From assembly GCA_031254035.1 (NCBI GenBank), contig JAIRVF010000042.1, forward strand, positions 1 through 64,000: a stretch of DNA of 64,000 bases, in the 5' to 3' direction. The notes under the pieces were generated by a model, which was not told the origin of the DNA, made no database searches, and saw only the letters and a list, made by a program, of their open reading frames with translations. This DNA comes from Paenibacillus sp. (lineage in GTDB: Bacteria > Bacillota > Bacilli > Paenibacillales > Paenibacillaceae). This document shows, one piece after another, positions 1-9,714 of the stretch (positions are counted from its first letter, which is position 1; every line of letters starts with the position of its first letter). The translations under genes were made by a program, and so were the position numbers.

Positions 1-743
1 GAAAATTCTTTCGTCACACATGCGATTCCTAAATTTATTTTCGCAAATTCCAATAATAACTGATGTGAGCCCAATTCAAATTCTGGCGAAATCCGTATAC
101 CTCTGGACGCCATATAATTTTCTACATACATTCTGGAATTTGATTTCGTTTCAAGCAATATTAATGGCAGTTTCACGACTTCATCAAGACTTAGTGGTTT
201 GGATAATATACTTTTATATTTTTCCCCGCAAACAAAGATATCATGAATATCAATGCCTGGTCTTAGTTCTAACGCAGGGTCATCAAGCGGAAGATTACAA
301 ATTGCTATATCCACATCTCCTGATTTTAATAAGGAACAGAGCTCTAATGTTGTTCCATTCACAATCTTAAACTTGATATTGGGATGCTTATTATGAAAGG
401 CTTCTAAATACGGAAGTAAAAAATATCTAGAAATCGTATCACCTACACCGATCTTTAATTCCCCTATCATTAAATTCTTGAATTCTAAAAGCTTCTGTTC
501 TCCAACATCAATTAATTTGATCGCCGAGTTTACATATTCAAATAGAAGACTACCTTCATTGGTTAAAGATACCCCTTTAGGTGTTCTATGAAAAAGACGT
601 ATATCTAGTTCTCCTTCAAGCTGCATGATCGCCTGACTAACTGCCGGTTGTGTCATATAAAGGTCTTTGGCTGCCTTGGAGAAACTCCCGCTTTTTACAA
701 CTTGGCGAAATACTTTATATAAATCCAATTTGCTTGTTAACAT
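1..743 (-). CDS. LysR-family transcriptional regulator (3' end cut by window)
   Basis: The frame is open from the ATG at 743 to the window edge, so the C-terminus is missing. The N-terminus reads as a LysR winged helix: MLTSKLDLYKVFRQVVKSGS, then a recognition helix with MTQPAVSQAIMQLE, then RLFHRTPKGVSLT. The effector-binding region follows, and the last visible residues (LGIACVTKEF) are typical of the second subdomain. It is divergent from the CofE-like gene at 856 across a 112-bp AT-rich spacer that holds both promoters, the usual LysR regulator/target geometry. Control of the neighbouring gene is therefore likely but inferred. The ligand is unknown. Confidence 0.9.
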   Translation of the reverse strand, partial: MLTSKLDLYKVFRQVVKSGSFSKAAKDLYMTQPAVSQAIMQLEGELDIRLFHRTPKGVSLTNEGSLLFEYVNSAIKLIDVGEQKLLEFKNLMIGELKIGVGDTISRYFLLPYLEAFHNKHPNIKFKIVNGTTLELCSLLKSGDVDIAICNLPLDDPALELRPGIDIHDIFVCGEKYKSILSKPLSLDEVVKLPLILLETKSNSRMYVENYMASRGIRISPEFELGSHQLLLEFAKINLGIACVTKEF

Positions 744-855
744 AAGCTCTCCTTATATCCATCATTCAGTATATTAATTTCACTTATATCATCAAACAGT
801 GTATATTACAAGTAGGTGCGAATCCAAAATTAAATGCTTATAAGGAGCGATTATA

Positions 856-2046
856 TTGGAAAGAGTCGTTGGAACAGTTGTTAGAGGCCTGCGTTGCCCA
901 ATTATAAATCAAGGGGACAATATCGAGGAAATCGTTGTAGATAGTGTGCTCAAAGCTTCAGAAGTTGAAGGTTTCCAAATTAATGATAAAGATATCGTTA
1001 CGGTAACCGAATCCATCGTGGCTCGTGCTCAAGGCAATTATGCTACGATCGATCAGATTGCTAAAGATGTTAGTTCCAAATTTGGAGAAGAAACGGTTGG
1101 CGTCATTTTCCCGATCTTAAGTCGTAATCGTTTTGCGATCTGCCTTCGTGGTATTGCAAAAGGGGCTAAAAAAATCGTATTAATGCTTAGCTATCCATCC
1201 GACGAAGTTGGAAATCATCTCGTGGATTTAGACTTGCTTGATGAAAAGGGTGTTAATCCTTGGACGGATGTCTTAACAGAACAGCAATTCCGTGAGCTTT
1301 TTGGATATAACAAACATACGTTTACAGGTGTCGATTACATTGATTATTATAAATCGTTAATTGAAGAATACGGTGTCGAATGTGAAGTGATCTTCTCGAA
1401 TAATCCAAAGACCATTTTGGACTATACAAAAAATGTTCTGACCTGTGATATTCATACAAGATTCAGAACGAAGAAAATTTTAAAAGCTAACGGTGGAATC
1501 AGCATCTACAGCCTTGATGACATCTTGTCGGAGTCTATCGACGGTAGTGGATATAATGAAGCATACGGTTTGCTAGGATCAAATAAATCAACAGAAGAAA
1601 GTGTTAAACTCTTCCCGCGTAATTGCCAGCCTGTCGTTGATAAAATTCAGCAAACGCTTAGAGAAAAGACCGGCAAGAATGTTGAAGTCATGATTTATGG
1701 GGATGGAGCATTCAAAGACCCCGTAGGGAAGATCTGGGAGCTTGCTGATCCCGTTGTATCGCCTGCTTACACATCGGGACTCGATGGCACGCCTAATGAA
1801 GTAAAGTTGAAATATCTTGCGGATAATAACTTTGCTAATTTAAGAGGTGAAGAGCTTAAACAAGCGATCTCTCAATACATTAACAATAAAGATTCTGATC
1901 TTATGGGATCGATGGAAGCGCAAGGTACAACGCCGAGAAAACTTACAGATCTTATTGGGTCTCTGTCCGATTTGACTTCGGGAAGCGGCGATAAAGGTAC
2001 ACCGATTATCTTTATACAAGGTTATTTTGATAACTATACGAAATAG
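856..2046 (+). CDS. coenzyme F420-0:L-glutamate ligase-like protein (CofE/FbiB fold)
   Basis: 396 residues from a TTG start at 856; AAGGAG lies at 842-847, 8 nt upstream, which fixes the start. The N-terminal half has the CofE-type core: VVRGLRCPIINQGDNIEEIV, then DIVTVTESIVARAQGN, then FPILSRNRFAICLRGIAKGA. The C-terminal half carries YGDGAFKDPVGKIWELADPV and SPAYTSGLDGTPNE. The archaeal and actinobacterial family adds glutamate to F420-0. Proteins of about 400 residues like this one occur in Firmicutes that are not known to make F420, so the substrate here is uncertain; amide ligation of a carboxylate to an amino acid is the safest guess. It is a single-gene unit followed by a strong terminator. 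Confidence 0.75.
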   Translation: MERVVGTVVRGLRCPIINQGDNIEEIVVDSVLKASEVEGFQINDKDIVTVTESIVARAQGNYATIDQIAKDVSSKFGEETVGVIFPILSRNRFAICLRGIAKGAKKIVLMLSYPSDEVGNHLVDLDLLDEKGVNPWTDVLTEQQFRELFGYNKHTFTGVDYIDYYKSLIEEYGVECEVIFSNNPKTILDYTKNVLTCDIHTRFRTKKILKANGGISIYSLDDILSESIDGSGYNEAYGLLGSNKSTEESVKLFPRNCQPVVDKIQQTLREKTGKNVEVMIYGDGAFKDPVGKIWELADPVVSPAYTSGLDGTPNEVKLKYLADNNFANLRGEELKQAISQYINNKDSDLMGSMEAQGTTPRKLTDLIGSLSDLTSGSGDKGTPIIFIQGYFDNYTK

Positions 2047-2060
2047 TTGGATAAAAGCAT

Positions 2061-2110
2061 ACAAGGCCATGAGCTCTACTTATGTAGGGATTCATGGCCT
2101 TGTTTATTTT
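2061..2110 (+). terminator. Rho-independent terminator after the CofE-like gene
   Basis: ACAAGGCCATGA at 2061-2072 pairs with TCATGGCCTTGT at 2092-2103, followed by TTATTTT. It separates this gene from the convergent ABC exporter operon. Confidence 0.8.
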
Positions 2111-2143
2111 CTTCCGCTAAATGCGCATCGCAGGTGCTACTGG

Positions 2144-3742
2144 TTAAAGAGCCTGAAACAGCTGCTCCCCTTTGGTCTGGATGTATCTATACATCACACC
2201 GCATACCGCCAACATCATGATTCCAATGCCTAACAAAATGAGGTTGCCATTTACATGGGATAGAAGAAGCAGAATAGTACATGGAATCACTAGACTGATG
2301 AAGTTTATTAACATGGACACTAATACCGATGCACTTTGTTTGATCACAGTGATTTCGCTTTTCCACTCTAGGTTAGGGAACTTCAAGTTGACAATCACCC
2401 CCATCATCGCTGAATAACACGCATATAACAATGGGATAACAAGCAACAACATGCTTTCAATCCACCCCGTACGCAATGATATTATGAGCATCACACAGCT
2501 AATCATCGAGATCGGTATTGTGACGGTGAGGTTCACCGCAACTTTGCTAAGAAGTATGATTTTTTTAGATACAGGTGAGCTTTTTAGTATCCATAAATTG
2601 TTGCCTTCAAGAGAAACTGCACTTGATGTTGTGCAACTTAAAATGACGAACAAAGAAACGGCCAATGGAGCCAGTTTACCCAGGTAATCGGCCAATTGCG
2701 GGATTTCTATTAATGTCCCAAGTTCCTCGGAGCTAATAAATAATAAGGCAATCGCGATCACGAGTAAAAAAATCATGCCTAAACCTGTATTTAGCACATA
2801 GGAGGAAGAACTGATATATCGCCGTAGATCCTTCTTGTACAAGGCACGAAAAGGAGAAGATGTTTCTAATGATTTCATTACATATTTTCTGCTGGCATGG
2901 GAAGTTGTTAAGCCTGTGTATATAGCTTTATATCTCGTTCCAAGTACAGTGGAAAACAGTGTAAACGCCAGCACCGAAATGGCAATAAATAATAGCAATG
3001 GACCCACTTGATAAGAGCAAACGGCATCTACATACATGGCTGCAAGAGGATACAGCTTAAATATCATGTCCCCCAATTGTGTACTTATATCGGCGAGTAC
3101 CTGCTCGTTTCCGTTGATACGGAACGAACCAATCATAACTCCAATAATCACAATAATAGTTAGAATAAGGCTGATCATTCGACTCGCTTTAAAACGGGAG
3201 GAAATCCAGCTAATCAGTGCACCAATCAAGGTTGCCACAATGATGGGTAGTAAAGGAATAAACATAAGTGTTACCAGAAAAAGCAGATAATATAACGCTT
3301 CAGGATTCACTTTGATTGCATAAACCACACCAGCTGGCAGCATCACTATTAAAGTAAAAAATATATTCATCACATAGAGCTGAAGAACACGGCTCGCTAC
3401 AACATGGCTTGTTTTGATAGGTAACGACATGATCAAATCATAATCTTTAAAGCCAAATAATACTCCACTTGCTTTATAGATCGTTGTAAAGAACCCGATT
3501 ATAGATGCTGCCGCCATCATAATAGCTAGTAGCAGATCCATACGGCCTATTTGTTCAAAGGTCTGTGCCACTATAAAGCTATATCCAAATGAATACACGG
3601 CAATCATGGCTACACCAATGAGAATTCCGATGCTCAGCAGAAGGAATTTACGTCTTTCCTTAACATCGCGTGTATGCAGCGCTTTATTTAGGCCAAATGA
3701 AGAAAGCAGCTGTATTTTCGTTAATCTCCATATATTAATCAT
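2144..3742 (-). CDS. ABC-2 type exporter, membrane subunit
   Basis: 532 residues with about 12 hydrophobic segments, for example near residues 33-57, 71-89, 130-180, 185-207 and 320-345, and no ATP-binding motifs. The pattern matches the large ABC exporter permeases found in Firmicutes beside a single ATPase gene. The ATG at 3742 lies inside the 3' end of the upstream ATPase gene (8-nt overlap, 3735-3742), so the two are translationally coupled and form one transporter. The substrate cannot be read from the sequence; peptides, antibiotics or lipids are the common classes. Confidence 0.85.
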   Translation of the reverse strand: MINIWRLTKIQLLSSFGLNKALHTRDVKERRKFLLLSIGILIGVAMIAVYSFGYSFIVAQTFEQIGRMDLLLAIMMAAASIIGFFTTIYKASGVLFGFKDYDLIMSLPIKTSHVVASRVLQLYVMNIFFTLIVMLPAGVVYAIKVNPEALYYLLFLVTLMFIPLLPIIVATLIGALISWISSRFKASRMISLILTIIVIIGVMIGSFRINGNEQVLADISTQLGDMIFKLYPLAAMYVDAVCSYQVGPLLLFIAISVLAFTLFSTVLGTRYKAIYTGLTTSHASRKYVMKSLETSSPFRALYKKDLRRYISSSSYVLNTGLGMIFLLVIAIALLFISSEELGTLIEIPQLADYLGKLAPLAVSLFVILSCTTSSAVSLEGNNLWILKSSPVSKKIILLSKVAVNLTVTIPISMISCVMLIISLRTGWIESMLLLVIPLLYACYSAMMGVIVNLKFPNLEWKSEITVIKQSASVLVSMLINFISLVIPCTILLLLSHVNGNLILLGIGIMMLAVCGVMYRYIQTKGEQLFQAL

Positions 3743-4448
3743 TGTCTATCAACTCCAGGAACACATGTTCAAGGCTGTTATCGCCCTTCACTTCTTCTGT
3801 CTTGCCATGGGTTATCAATTGGCCCGCTTTAATGATAGCAATTTTATTGCATAACTTTTCTGCCACATCAAGCACATGAGTAGAGAAGAAAATGGCACTG
3901 CCATTGCTGCACAGCTCTGCCATAATCGTCTTTAACATGTGGGCAGCCTTCGGGTCAAGTCCAACAAAAGGTTCGTCCAGTACTAACAACTTTGGTTTAT
4001 GAATAAGAGCAGAGATGATCGCAAGCTTCTGCTTCATACCGTGAGAATACGAGGAGATCATATCCCCCAAACTGGCTGTAAGCTGAAAAGCATCGCCATA
4101 TTTCTTAATGAGCAGCTCACGATCTGCTTGGGATACGCTAAAGAGATCTCCTATAAAATTCAAGTACTGTATGCCGGTAAGATGATCATATAGATCCGGG
4201 TTGTCGGGAATATACGCAGTAACCGCTTTGCAGGCAAGCGGATCTTTTTTTATCGAGATGCCGTCAATTTCAATATCCCCTTCTTCAAAGTCAAGGACAC
4301 CAACTACCGACCGGATCGTCGTTGTTTTTCCTGCCCCGTTATGTCCGATAAAACCGTAAATGTCGCCTTTCTCAACCACTAAATTCAGATCGTTTACGGC
4401 CTTTTTGCCACCCTTATAGCTCTTAGTAAAATGTTTTATGGTAAGCAT
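3735..4448 (-). CDS. ABC transporter ATP-binding protein
   Basis: 237 residues, the normal length for a stand-alone nucleotide-binding subunit. Walker A is GHNGAGKTTT near residues 35-44. The signature region is SYSHGMKQKL, a degenerate LSGGQ as in many exporters of the Ecs/YthP type. Walker B is LLVLDEPFVGLD, and the switch histidine is in STHVLD. It is the first gene of a two-gene operon with the permease and is divergent from the hybrid kinase gene across a spacer of under 200 bp. It energises export by ATP hydrolysis on the cytoplasmic face. Confidence 0.92.
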   Translation of the reverse strand: MLTIKHFTKSYKGGKKAVNDLNLVVEKGDIYGFIGHNGAGKTTTIRSVVGVLDFEEGDIEIDGISIKKDPLACKAVTAYIPDNPDLYDHLTGIQYLNFIGDLFSVSQADRELLIKKYGDAFQLTASLGDMISSYSHGMKQKLAIISALIHKPKLLVLDEPFVGLDPKAAHMLKTIMAELCSNGSAIFFSTHVLDVAEKLCNKIAIIKAGQLITHGKTEEVKGDNSLEHVFLELIDND

Positions 4449-4638
4449 CTTATCTCACCTTTCCATTGATATATATAGAACGTAACGCAGCGTCATATCT
4501 AGTAGAACAACTATATTACGATTAGCCCATGTTGAAAGTTCATTGATATCAGAAATATTTTTTGTTTATATAAACGATTGCCCTTCCCCCAGAAGATCAG
4601 TCTGGACTTCCACTATGAAACAGGAGTATATGCGGTTT

Positions 4639-7600
4639 ATGTCGAATTTCTTATGCATGATGACGAAAACATTCCAAAAAACTACCCTTAAAAATATAAG
4701 CACCATTTTGCTGCTTCTTGCCGTTCTGCAAGGCTTGCGGTGGGTGTGGTTTGATGTCTTCCCCTCATCCAAGCCTATCAATGCTGCCTCTGGCGTACTC
4801 GATTTACGCGACCAAGACCTAGGGCAATCCGCTTCGATCCGGCTGGATGGGGAGTGGCAGTTTTATCCCGGAAAACTAATCTCCCATAAGGAGATACCAA
4901 CCAATGAGGCATCTGTCCGCTATATTCTGGTTCCGGGAGATTGGAGAAGTGGACTTGAAGAGAACCCCGGTTCGTCGTCATATGGGTACGGAACATATAG
5001 GCTGCGTATTTTGACCGATCCGCTGGAGGAGCCTGTGGCATTTTGGCTACAAGGCATACAAGCCTCATCCGGTGTAGAGATCAATGGCATCCCCGACAAT
5101 GATATCGGCAAACCAGGTGCTAATCCGGACAAGTATAGGCCGCAAAATGTTTCATACACCGCTTCTTATTTTGAAAAAGGAGCGACAGAAATCGAGCTGC
5201 TCATCCGCGTGGCCAATTTCGATGATCCGTACAGTGGCGGAATCTTGAGCACGCTTCGTTTCGGCACGCAGGCAGAAATAGATTATGTACGCTGGTATTC
5301 GATCGGATTTCAGCTCGTTACGTTTATCATTGTTTTGCTTCACAGCTTCTACGCTTTTATTCTTTATGCTTTTAACCCTAAGGAAAAAACGTTAATTTTT
5401 ATTGCACTACTAACGATATGTTTTGCAATATCCATCGTGGCCGGCCATGATAACATTCTTTTTTTATGGATTCGGGCCAATTACACATGGGCATTGAAAA
5501 TAAAACTGCTTGCCATTTTTGCACAGATGCTTCTAATTCTGGTGGTGTTTCGGAGATTGACCTCGACTCCCCAGAAAAAACAATGGATGCGCATGTACGC
5601 CGTTGTGACTGCTGTTTTTATGGGGGCCCTGCTTGCGGCAAATGCCTCACTGGTGAATGCAACCGTCGGTTTGGGTATATTTCAATTTTTCAACACACTT
5701 ACGTTCGCTTGGTTTCTATATATCGCCATCGGAATGATCTTCAGGAAGCAAAGCGACAAAGACAACATTTTTCTGCTGCTGTCCGCGGCCGCGATCACAT
5801 CCAACTTTCTTTGGAATCTATGGGATTCATTCCATGAAGATACCATTGTGTATTATCCAATCGATGTTATTACATCCATTGCCGGATTCTCTACCTATTG
5901 GTTCAAAAAATACTTCCGTCATGTTAATGAAAATGCCCTGCTGAACGAACAATTAAAGAAGGCGGATAAACGGAAAGACCAATTTTTGGCCAATACGTCA
6001 CATGAACTGAGAACCCCGCTGCACGGGATCATGAATATTGCTCAAAACGTTGTAACCAATGAGAAAGAGCGCATGAATCAAAACAGCCGCAAAGATATGG
6101 AGCTGCTAATCACCATAAGCCGCCAAATGTCACATATGCTTGATGACCTTCTGGATGTCGCCCGGCTTCAAGAGCAGCAAATCAGGCTGAAGCAAGAGCC
6201 CTTGAAAATTCAATCTATCGTTCCTGGCGTCGCTGGCATGCTTAAATTCATGGCCGAAGGCAAACCCATTCAGCTGCAGCTGAATATTCCCGAATCTCTT
6301 CCTCCTGTCATGGCTGATGAAAAGAGACTGGTGCAGATTTTGTACAATTTGCTTCATAACTCCTTTAAGTTTACGGTAGAGGGGACGATTTCCGTCTCTG
6401 CCGAAACAAGAAATGGATCTGCCGTAATTTCCGTCTCTGATACAGGGGTCGGCATGGATGAGGAAACACAGGCGAGAGTATTATTTCCATATGAGCAGGG
6501 CTCTGACGGAATAAATGATGGCAGAGGTATTGGCCTCGGCCTGAGCATCTCCAAACAGCTGGTGGAACTGCACGGAGGTTCGCTGACGGCTCAGTCCGAG
6601 CCAGGTAAAGGTTCCGTATTTAGCTTTAATCTTCGGTTAGCGGAAGGAGCGAGCTTCTCGCTCCCGCGGGATGCGCCGGAGCTGGATAAGAACACGGAAC
6701 ACCCGGAAACCTCCGCCTTCAGTTTGTTCCTTCTGGACACGACAGTTGGTGAGCTGGCTGCATCAATAGCCGTGCCACCGCTTTTCAGTGGGGAAAAAGT
6801 GAATATTCTGGTGGTAGATGATGACCCTGTTAATTTGCATGTTCTCGTCGGCATCCTGTCTTCAGAACCGTACCATGTTACGACAGCCCAGTCGGCACAA
6901 GAAGCGTTATTCCTGCTAAGCACGCAGCAATGGGATCTGCTGATCGCTGACGCGATGATGCCTCATATGTCCGGTTATGAGCTGACGCAGAAAGTGCGGG
7001 AGACTTACTCGATCTCGGAGCTGCCGATTCTGCTGCTTACCGCGCGCAGTCAACCTGCTGACATCTACACTGGATTTTCGGCTGGAGCCAACGATTATGT
7101 GACCAAACCCTTGGATGCTTTGGAACTGAAATACAGAATACGGGCGCTGACGATGGTGAAGCAATCCATCAATGAACGACTGCGCATGGAAGCGGCTTAT
7201 CTGCAGGCACAGATTCAACCGCATTTTTTATTTAATACGCTCAATTCAATTATGGCGCTCAGTGAGATCGATACGAGGAAAATGCAGGATCTTGGCGAGG
7301 CGTTTGCATCATTTTTGCGTATCAGCTTTGATTTTTTGAATACCGGGGAATTGGTTAGACTTTCCCATGAACTGGAGCTTGTGAAAGCTTATTTGTATAT
7401 TGAAAAGGAACGATTCCAAGACAAACTCACTATTGAGTGGGAGGTCGATCCCGGTATCAACCTGCGCCTGCCCCCGCTCACGATTCAGCCGCTGATCGAA
7501 AATGCCGTCAAACATGGCGTCTTCAGCCGCCAAATAGGCGGTACAGTCCGTATCCGGATTACCCGGCAGCCCGGCTCGACGCTAATTGAAGTCAATGATG

Positions 7601-7803
7601 ACGGCAAAGGTATGGAGCATGAACAGGTTGTGAAGCTTCTGGATCCAACGATGAAGGGAAAACGCGGGATCGGCCTCGCCAATACCAACCGGCGGCTAAA
7701 GCAGCTTTACGGTCAAGGGCTGTCCATTGTCAGCAAACCTGATGAAGGAACAACCGTGTCATTCTCCATCCCGAATAATCGCAGCGACCGGAGTTCTTCA
7801 TAG
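4639..7803 (+). CDS. hybrid sensor: 7TM receptor, histidine kinase, response regulator, second LytS-type kinase
   Basis: About 1054 residues. An extracytoplasmic domain (SIRLDGEWQFYPGKL and following) precedes seven membrane helices, the 7TMR-DISM layout. A HisKA dimerisation helix with phospho-His in HELRTPLHG and a HATPase with DTGVGMD and GIGLGLSISKQLVELHGG follow. Next is a receiver domain (VVDDDP, acceptor Asp in LLIADAMMP, Lys in VTKP). The C-terminus is a second kinase of the LytS/YesM type (HFLFNTLNS, then a second HATPase with IENAVKHG, DDGKGM and GIGLANTNRRL). The start is uncertain: TTG 4543 and ATG 4615 are in frame, but ATG 4639 has CAGGAG at 4621-4626. No separate response regulator is adjacent. 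The ligand is unknown. Confidence 0.88.
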   Translation: MSNFLCMMTKTFQKTTLKNISTILLLLAVLQGLRWVWFDVFPSSKPINAASGVLDLRDQDLGQSASIRLDGEWQFYPGKLISHKEIPTNEASVRYILVPGDWRSGLEENPGSSSYGYGTYRLRILTDPLEEPVAFWLQGIQASSGVEINGIPDNDIGKPGANPDKYRPQNVSYTASYFEKGATEIELLIRVANFDDPYSGGILSTLRFGTQAEIDYVRWYSIGFQLVTFIIVLLHSFYAFILYAFNPKEKTLIFIALLTICFAISIVAGHDNILFLWIRANYTWALKIKLLAIFAQMLLILVVFRRLTSTPQKKQWMRMYAVVTAVFMGALLAANASLVNATVGLGIFQFFNTLTFAWFLYIAIGMIFRKQSDKDNIFLLLSAAAITSNFLWNLWDSFHEDTIVYYPIDVITSIAGFSTYWFKKYFRHVNENALLNEQLKKADKRKDQFLANTSHELRTPLHGIMNIAQNVVTNEKERMNQNSRKDMELLITISRQMSHMLDDLLDVARLQEQQIRLKQEPLKIQSIVPGVAGMLKFMAEGKPIQLQLNIPESLPPVMADEKRLVQILYNLLHNSFKFTVEGTISVSAETRNGSAVISVSDTGVGMDEETQARVLFPYEQGSDGINDGRGIGLGLSISKQLVELHGGSLTAQSEPGKGSVFSFNLRLAEGASFSLPRDAPELDKNTEHPETSAFSLFLLDTTVGELAASIAVPPLFSGEKVNILVVDDDPVNLHVLVGILSSEPYHVTTAQSAQEALFLLSTQQWDLLIADAMMPHMSGYELTQKVRETYSISELPILLLTARSQPADIYTGFSAGANDYVTKPLDALELKYRIRALTMVKQSINERLRMEAAYLQAQIQPHFLFNTLNSIMALSEIDTRKMQDLGEAFASFLRISFDFLNTGELVRLSHELELVKAYLYIEKERFQDKLTIEWEVDPGINLRLPPLTIQPLIENAVKHGVFSRQIGGTVRIRITRQPGSTLIEVNDDGKGMEHEQVVKLLDPTMKGKRGIGLANTNRRLKQLYGQGLSIVSKPDEGTTVSFSIPNNRSDRSSS

Positions 7804-7824
7804 CTTGAAAATATACGATACATG

Positions 7825-7856
7825 GCTAAGACCATCCTGACAGGGATGGTCTTAGC
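7825..7856. terminator. hairpin between convergent genes
   Basis: A perfect 13-bp stem (GCTAAGACCATCC at 7825-7837 with GGATGGTCTTAGC at 7844-7856) and a 6-nt loop sit between the convergent kinase and GAP-family genes. There is no clear T-run on either side, so it may act as a weak bidirectional terminator or an mRNA 3' stabiliser. Confidence 0.5.
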
Positions 7857-7890
7857 TGTATACGGATGGAAAATTAGAGTGAGGGCTAAG

Positions 7891-8550
7891 TTACAAATTG
7901 TTTACACTGTTATGAACCAAAATCAGCCCAACGATACACATGATCCACGAAACAGCTGATCCCGTATTTTTTGCAAGTTTAATCCGCAGTCGTTCCAATG
8001 GTTTTTGCATAATGCTCCCTAATAATGCATGCAAAACAAACAGAATCAATGGCGGCAGCACCATGATAAAATTGTAACCGGCCAAAATGGGAAGCCACTG
8101 ATACACTGCCAATTTCGAGCTTGTCATCAGACCAATCGCAGCGAAATATGGAAATGCCGTCCCAACTTCGATGAATGCTGTCGTAATCCCGAAGGCAACC
8201 ATGGATGTCTTGCTTCTTGACTTCGGTCTTGGCAATTCCGATTGTTTTTTACTTTTAGGATAATAGAAGCTCGCTATAAACAGCCCTACGCCAACGATCA
8301 TCGTTACCCAGCTTATGATCCTATTTTGAAAAATAGAGGACAAAGTGGACAGCAGTGCATCCAGGCCTAACATAAGTGCAACTCCTACCGAAAAATAAAA
8401 AATGGCAATGGTTGCCAAGTAAATCATTAGACGCGAACCTACCCGCTCTTTTTCGGAAACCAGCAAATATACAGTTACACCCAAAGTTCCCGGACTAAGC
8501 GTATCTAATAGAGCTAATCCCCCGATCATACCAAGCAGTTCAAGACTCAT
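7891..8550 (-). CDS. GAP/SfLAP-family six-helix membrane protein
   Basis: 219 residues from ATG 8550; GGAGGGG lies just upstream (8553-8559), which favours this start over an upstream in-frame codon. The start MSLELLGMIGGLALLDTLSP, followed by GTLGVTVYLLVSEK, is typical of the GAP (sulfolipid-addressing-like, LysE-related) family. There are six hydrophobic stretches, and a basic cytoplasmic loop (KSKKQSELPRPKSRSK) splits the protein into two halves. Family members are thought to move small molecules or glycolipid intermediates, but none is firmly characterised in Firmicutes. It is monocistronic. Confidence 0.75.
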   Translation of the reverse strand: MSLELLGMIGGLALLDTLSPGTLGVTVYLLVSEKERVGSRLMIYLATIAIFYFSVGVALMLGLDALLSTLSSIFQNRIISWVTMIVGVGLFIASFYYPKSKKQSELPRPKSRSKTSMVAFGITTAFIEVGTAFPYFAAIGLMTSSKLAVYQWLPILAGYNFIMVLPPLILFVLHALLGSIMQKPLERLRIKLAKNTGSAVSWIMCIVGLILVHNSVNNL

Positions 8551-8800
8551 AATTCCCCTCCTGATATATGGTTTATCGAGCACACGACATATCCATAGCT
8601 TGCAGGCTCAATATATGTAGAATAGTTACCGGCTTTAATACCACACGCCCCCTCTGCTTTTGCCTTGCAGCATCAGCATAACGAATCCTTTATGCAGCGT
8701 AAATATGATTCATTTGTTGCAGTATGAGCAAGGTAAGCTGTAAAAAGACGGGGGTAAGCTGCCTCCTCCCTGCCTTATGACAAACACCTCCACCGGGTTA

Positions 8801-8947
8801 TTATTCTTTGTCTTTACTTATGACAGATTTCAGCAGATACCCGATTCCCAAACCGATGATAACTCCCGGCAAGGGCTTGCCCAACATTAGCCCAAGCCCC
8901 GCGCCGATAATAACGCAAGCATAAATAAAGGCATCTTCTCGTTTCAT
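8801..8947 (-). CDS. 48-residue glycine-zipper membrane protein
   Basis: A small ORF of 48 codons with ATG at 8947 and a good SD (AAGGGGAAG about 7 nt upstream). The product starts MKREDAFIYA and continues with one long hydrophobic segment, rich in evenly spaced glycines (GAGLGLMLGKPLPGVIIGLGIGYLL), then ends KSVISKDKE. It looks like a single- or double-pass membrane peptide of the glycine-zipper kind common in Bacillales. Function unknown. The flanks (8551-8800 and 8948-9154) show no other gene. Confidence 0.6.
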   Translation of the reverse strand: MKREDAFIYACVIIGAGLGLMLGKPLPGVIIGLGIGYLLKSVISKDKE

Positions 8948-9154
8948 CTCATCTTCCCCTTTATGTCATTCTCTTCCCCTGGCGTCATATTTCCAGCCTG
9001 CCCCACAAAGTCTTCATGGCTAGATTATACAAAATGGCGTAACGTCACTTTCAAGTGTTTTTGTGGTAAACATAATTTTCAGGAAAAATAAAGATGATTT
9101 TGCTTATACGCCTCCATTTTCAGATAAGGTCGTTTACGGCCTTTATGCCATCAG

Positions 9155-9187
9155 AAAAGGGGCAGCCCTCTTGGCATGCCCCCTTTA
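9155..9187 (-). terminator. terminator of the MarR-NmrA-DUF1772 operon
   Basis: AAAGGGG-type arms (9156-9162 and 9179-9187) enclose a GC-rich loop 40 bp downstream of the last gene on the minus strand, followed in that direction by TTTTCTG. Confidence 0.55.
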
Positions 9188-9226
9188 AATATTTATACCG
9201 GATTTTCACGATTAACTGTATGTGAT

Positions 9227-9709
9227 TCACCATTTCCGGATCGCTAGTATGAAAGAAGCCAAAGCCGCAAGGGAGGCAATCGTCCGCACATGATTCCACA
9301 TCACCCAGCTGGAAAGATAATGATTCCATAGTTGTGCCCCTTCGGAACTTCCAGGAGTGACCGCAGCTAAAGCGTTATTGAGTGGAACGCTAAAGATGAC
9401 CGTCACCAGAAAAGATCCTACAAAATAGAGTACACATCCGACAAGCAAATAGGCCGCGCTAGCCGTGCCCCATTTATTCAGGGAAACGATACCCAGGAAG
9501 ACGCATGCAAACGCAGTCCCCATAAATACAAACATAAACAACGGGTTGAGCACGGTGACATTGATAGATTGCATGGCAGCAATGCCTTGTTCCGCGGGGA
9601 GACGAGCGAGGGCTGTTATCACAAAAGTCGAAAAGGCGAAAAATATTCCGGCGGTCAAACCGGAGCCTAAAGCTGAAGCATAAGTCAGACCAAACAACAG
9701 ACCGCCCAT
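9227..9709 (-). CDS. DUF1772 (anthrone oxygenase-like) membrane protein
   Basis: 160 residues from ATG 9709, chosen because GGGAGG lies at 9720-9725. A longer reading into the upstream gene has no SD. Four hydrophobic helices are visible: GLLFGLTYASALGSGLTAGI, NPLFMFVFMGTAFACVFLGI, AAYLLVGCVLYFVGSFLVTV and the C-terminal ASLAALASFILAI. NHYLSSWVMWNHVRT near the C-terminus is the conserved NxW...WN-H signature of this family, which includes fungal anthrone oxygenases and many uncharacterised bacterial proteins. It is the last gene of the MarR-controlled operon, 5 bp after the NmrA-like gene. Confidence 0.8.
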   Translation of the reverse strand: MGGLLFGLTYASALGSGLTAGIFFAFSTFVITALARLPAEQGIAAMQSINVTVLNPLFMFVFMGTAFACVFLGIVSLNKWGTASAAYLLVGCVLYFVGSFLVTVIFSVPLNNALAAVTPGSSEGAQLWNHYLSSWVMWNHVRTIASLAALASFILAIRKW

Positions 9710-9714
9710 TCTAG

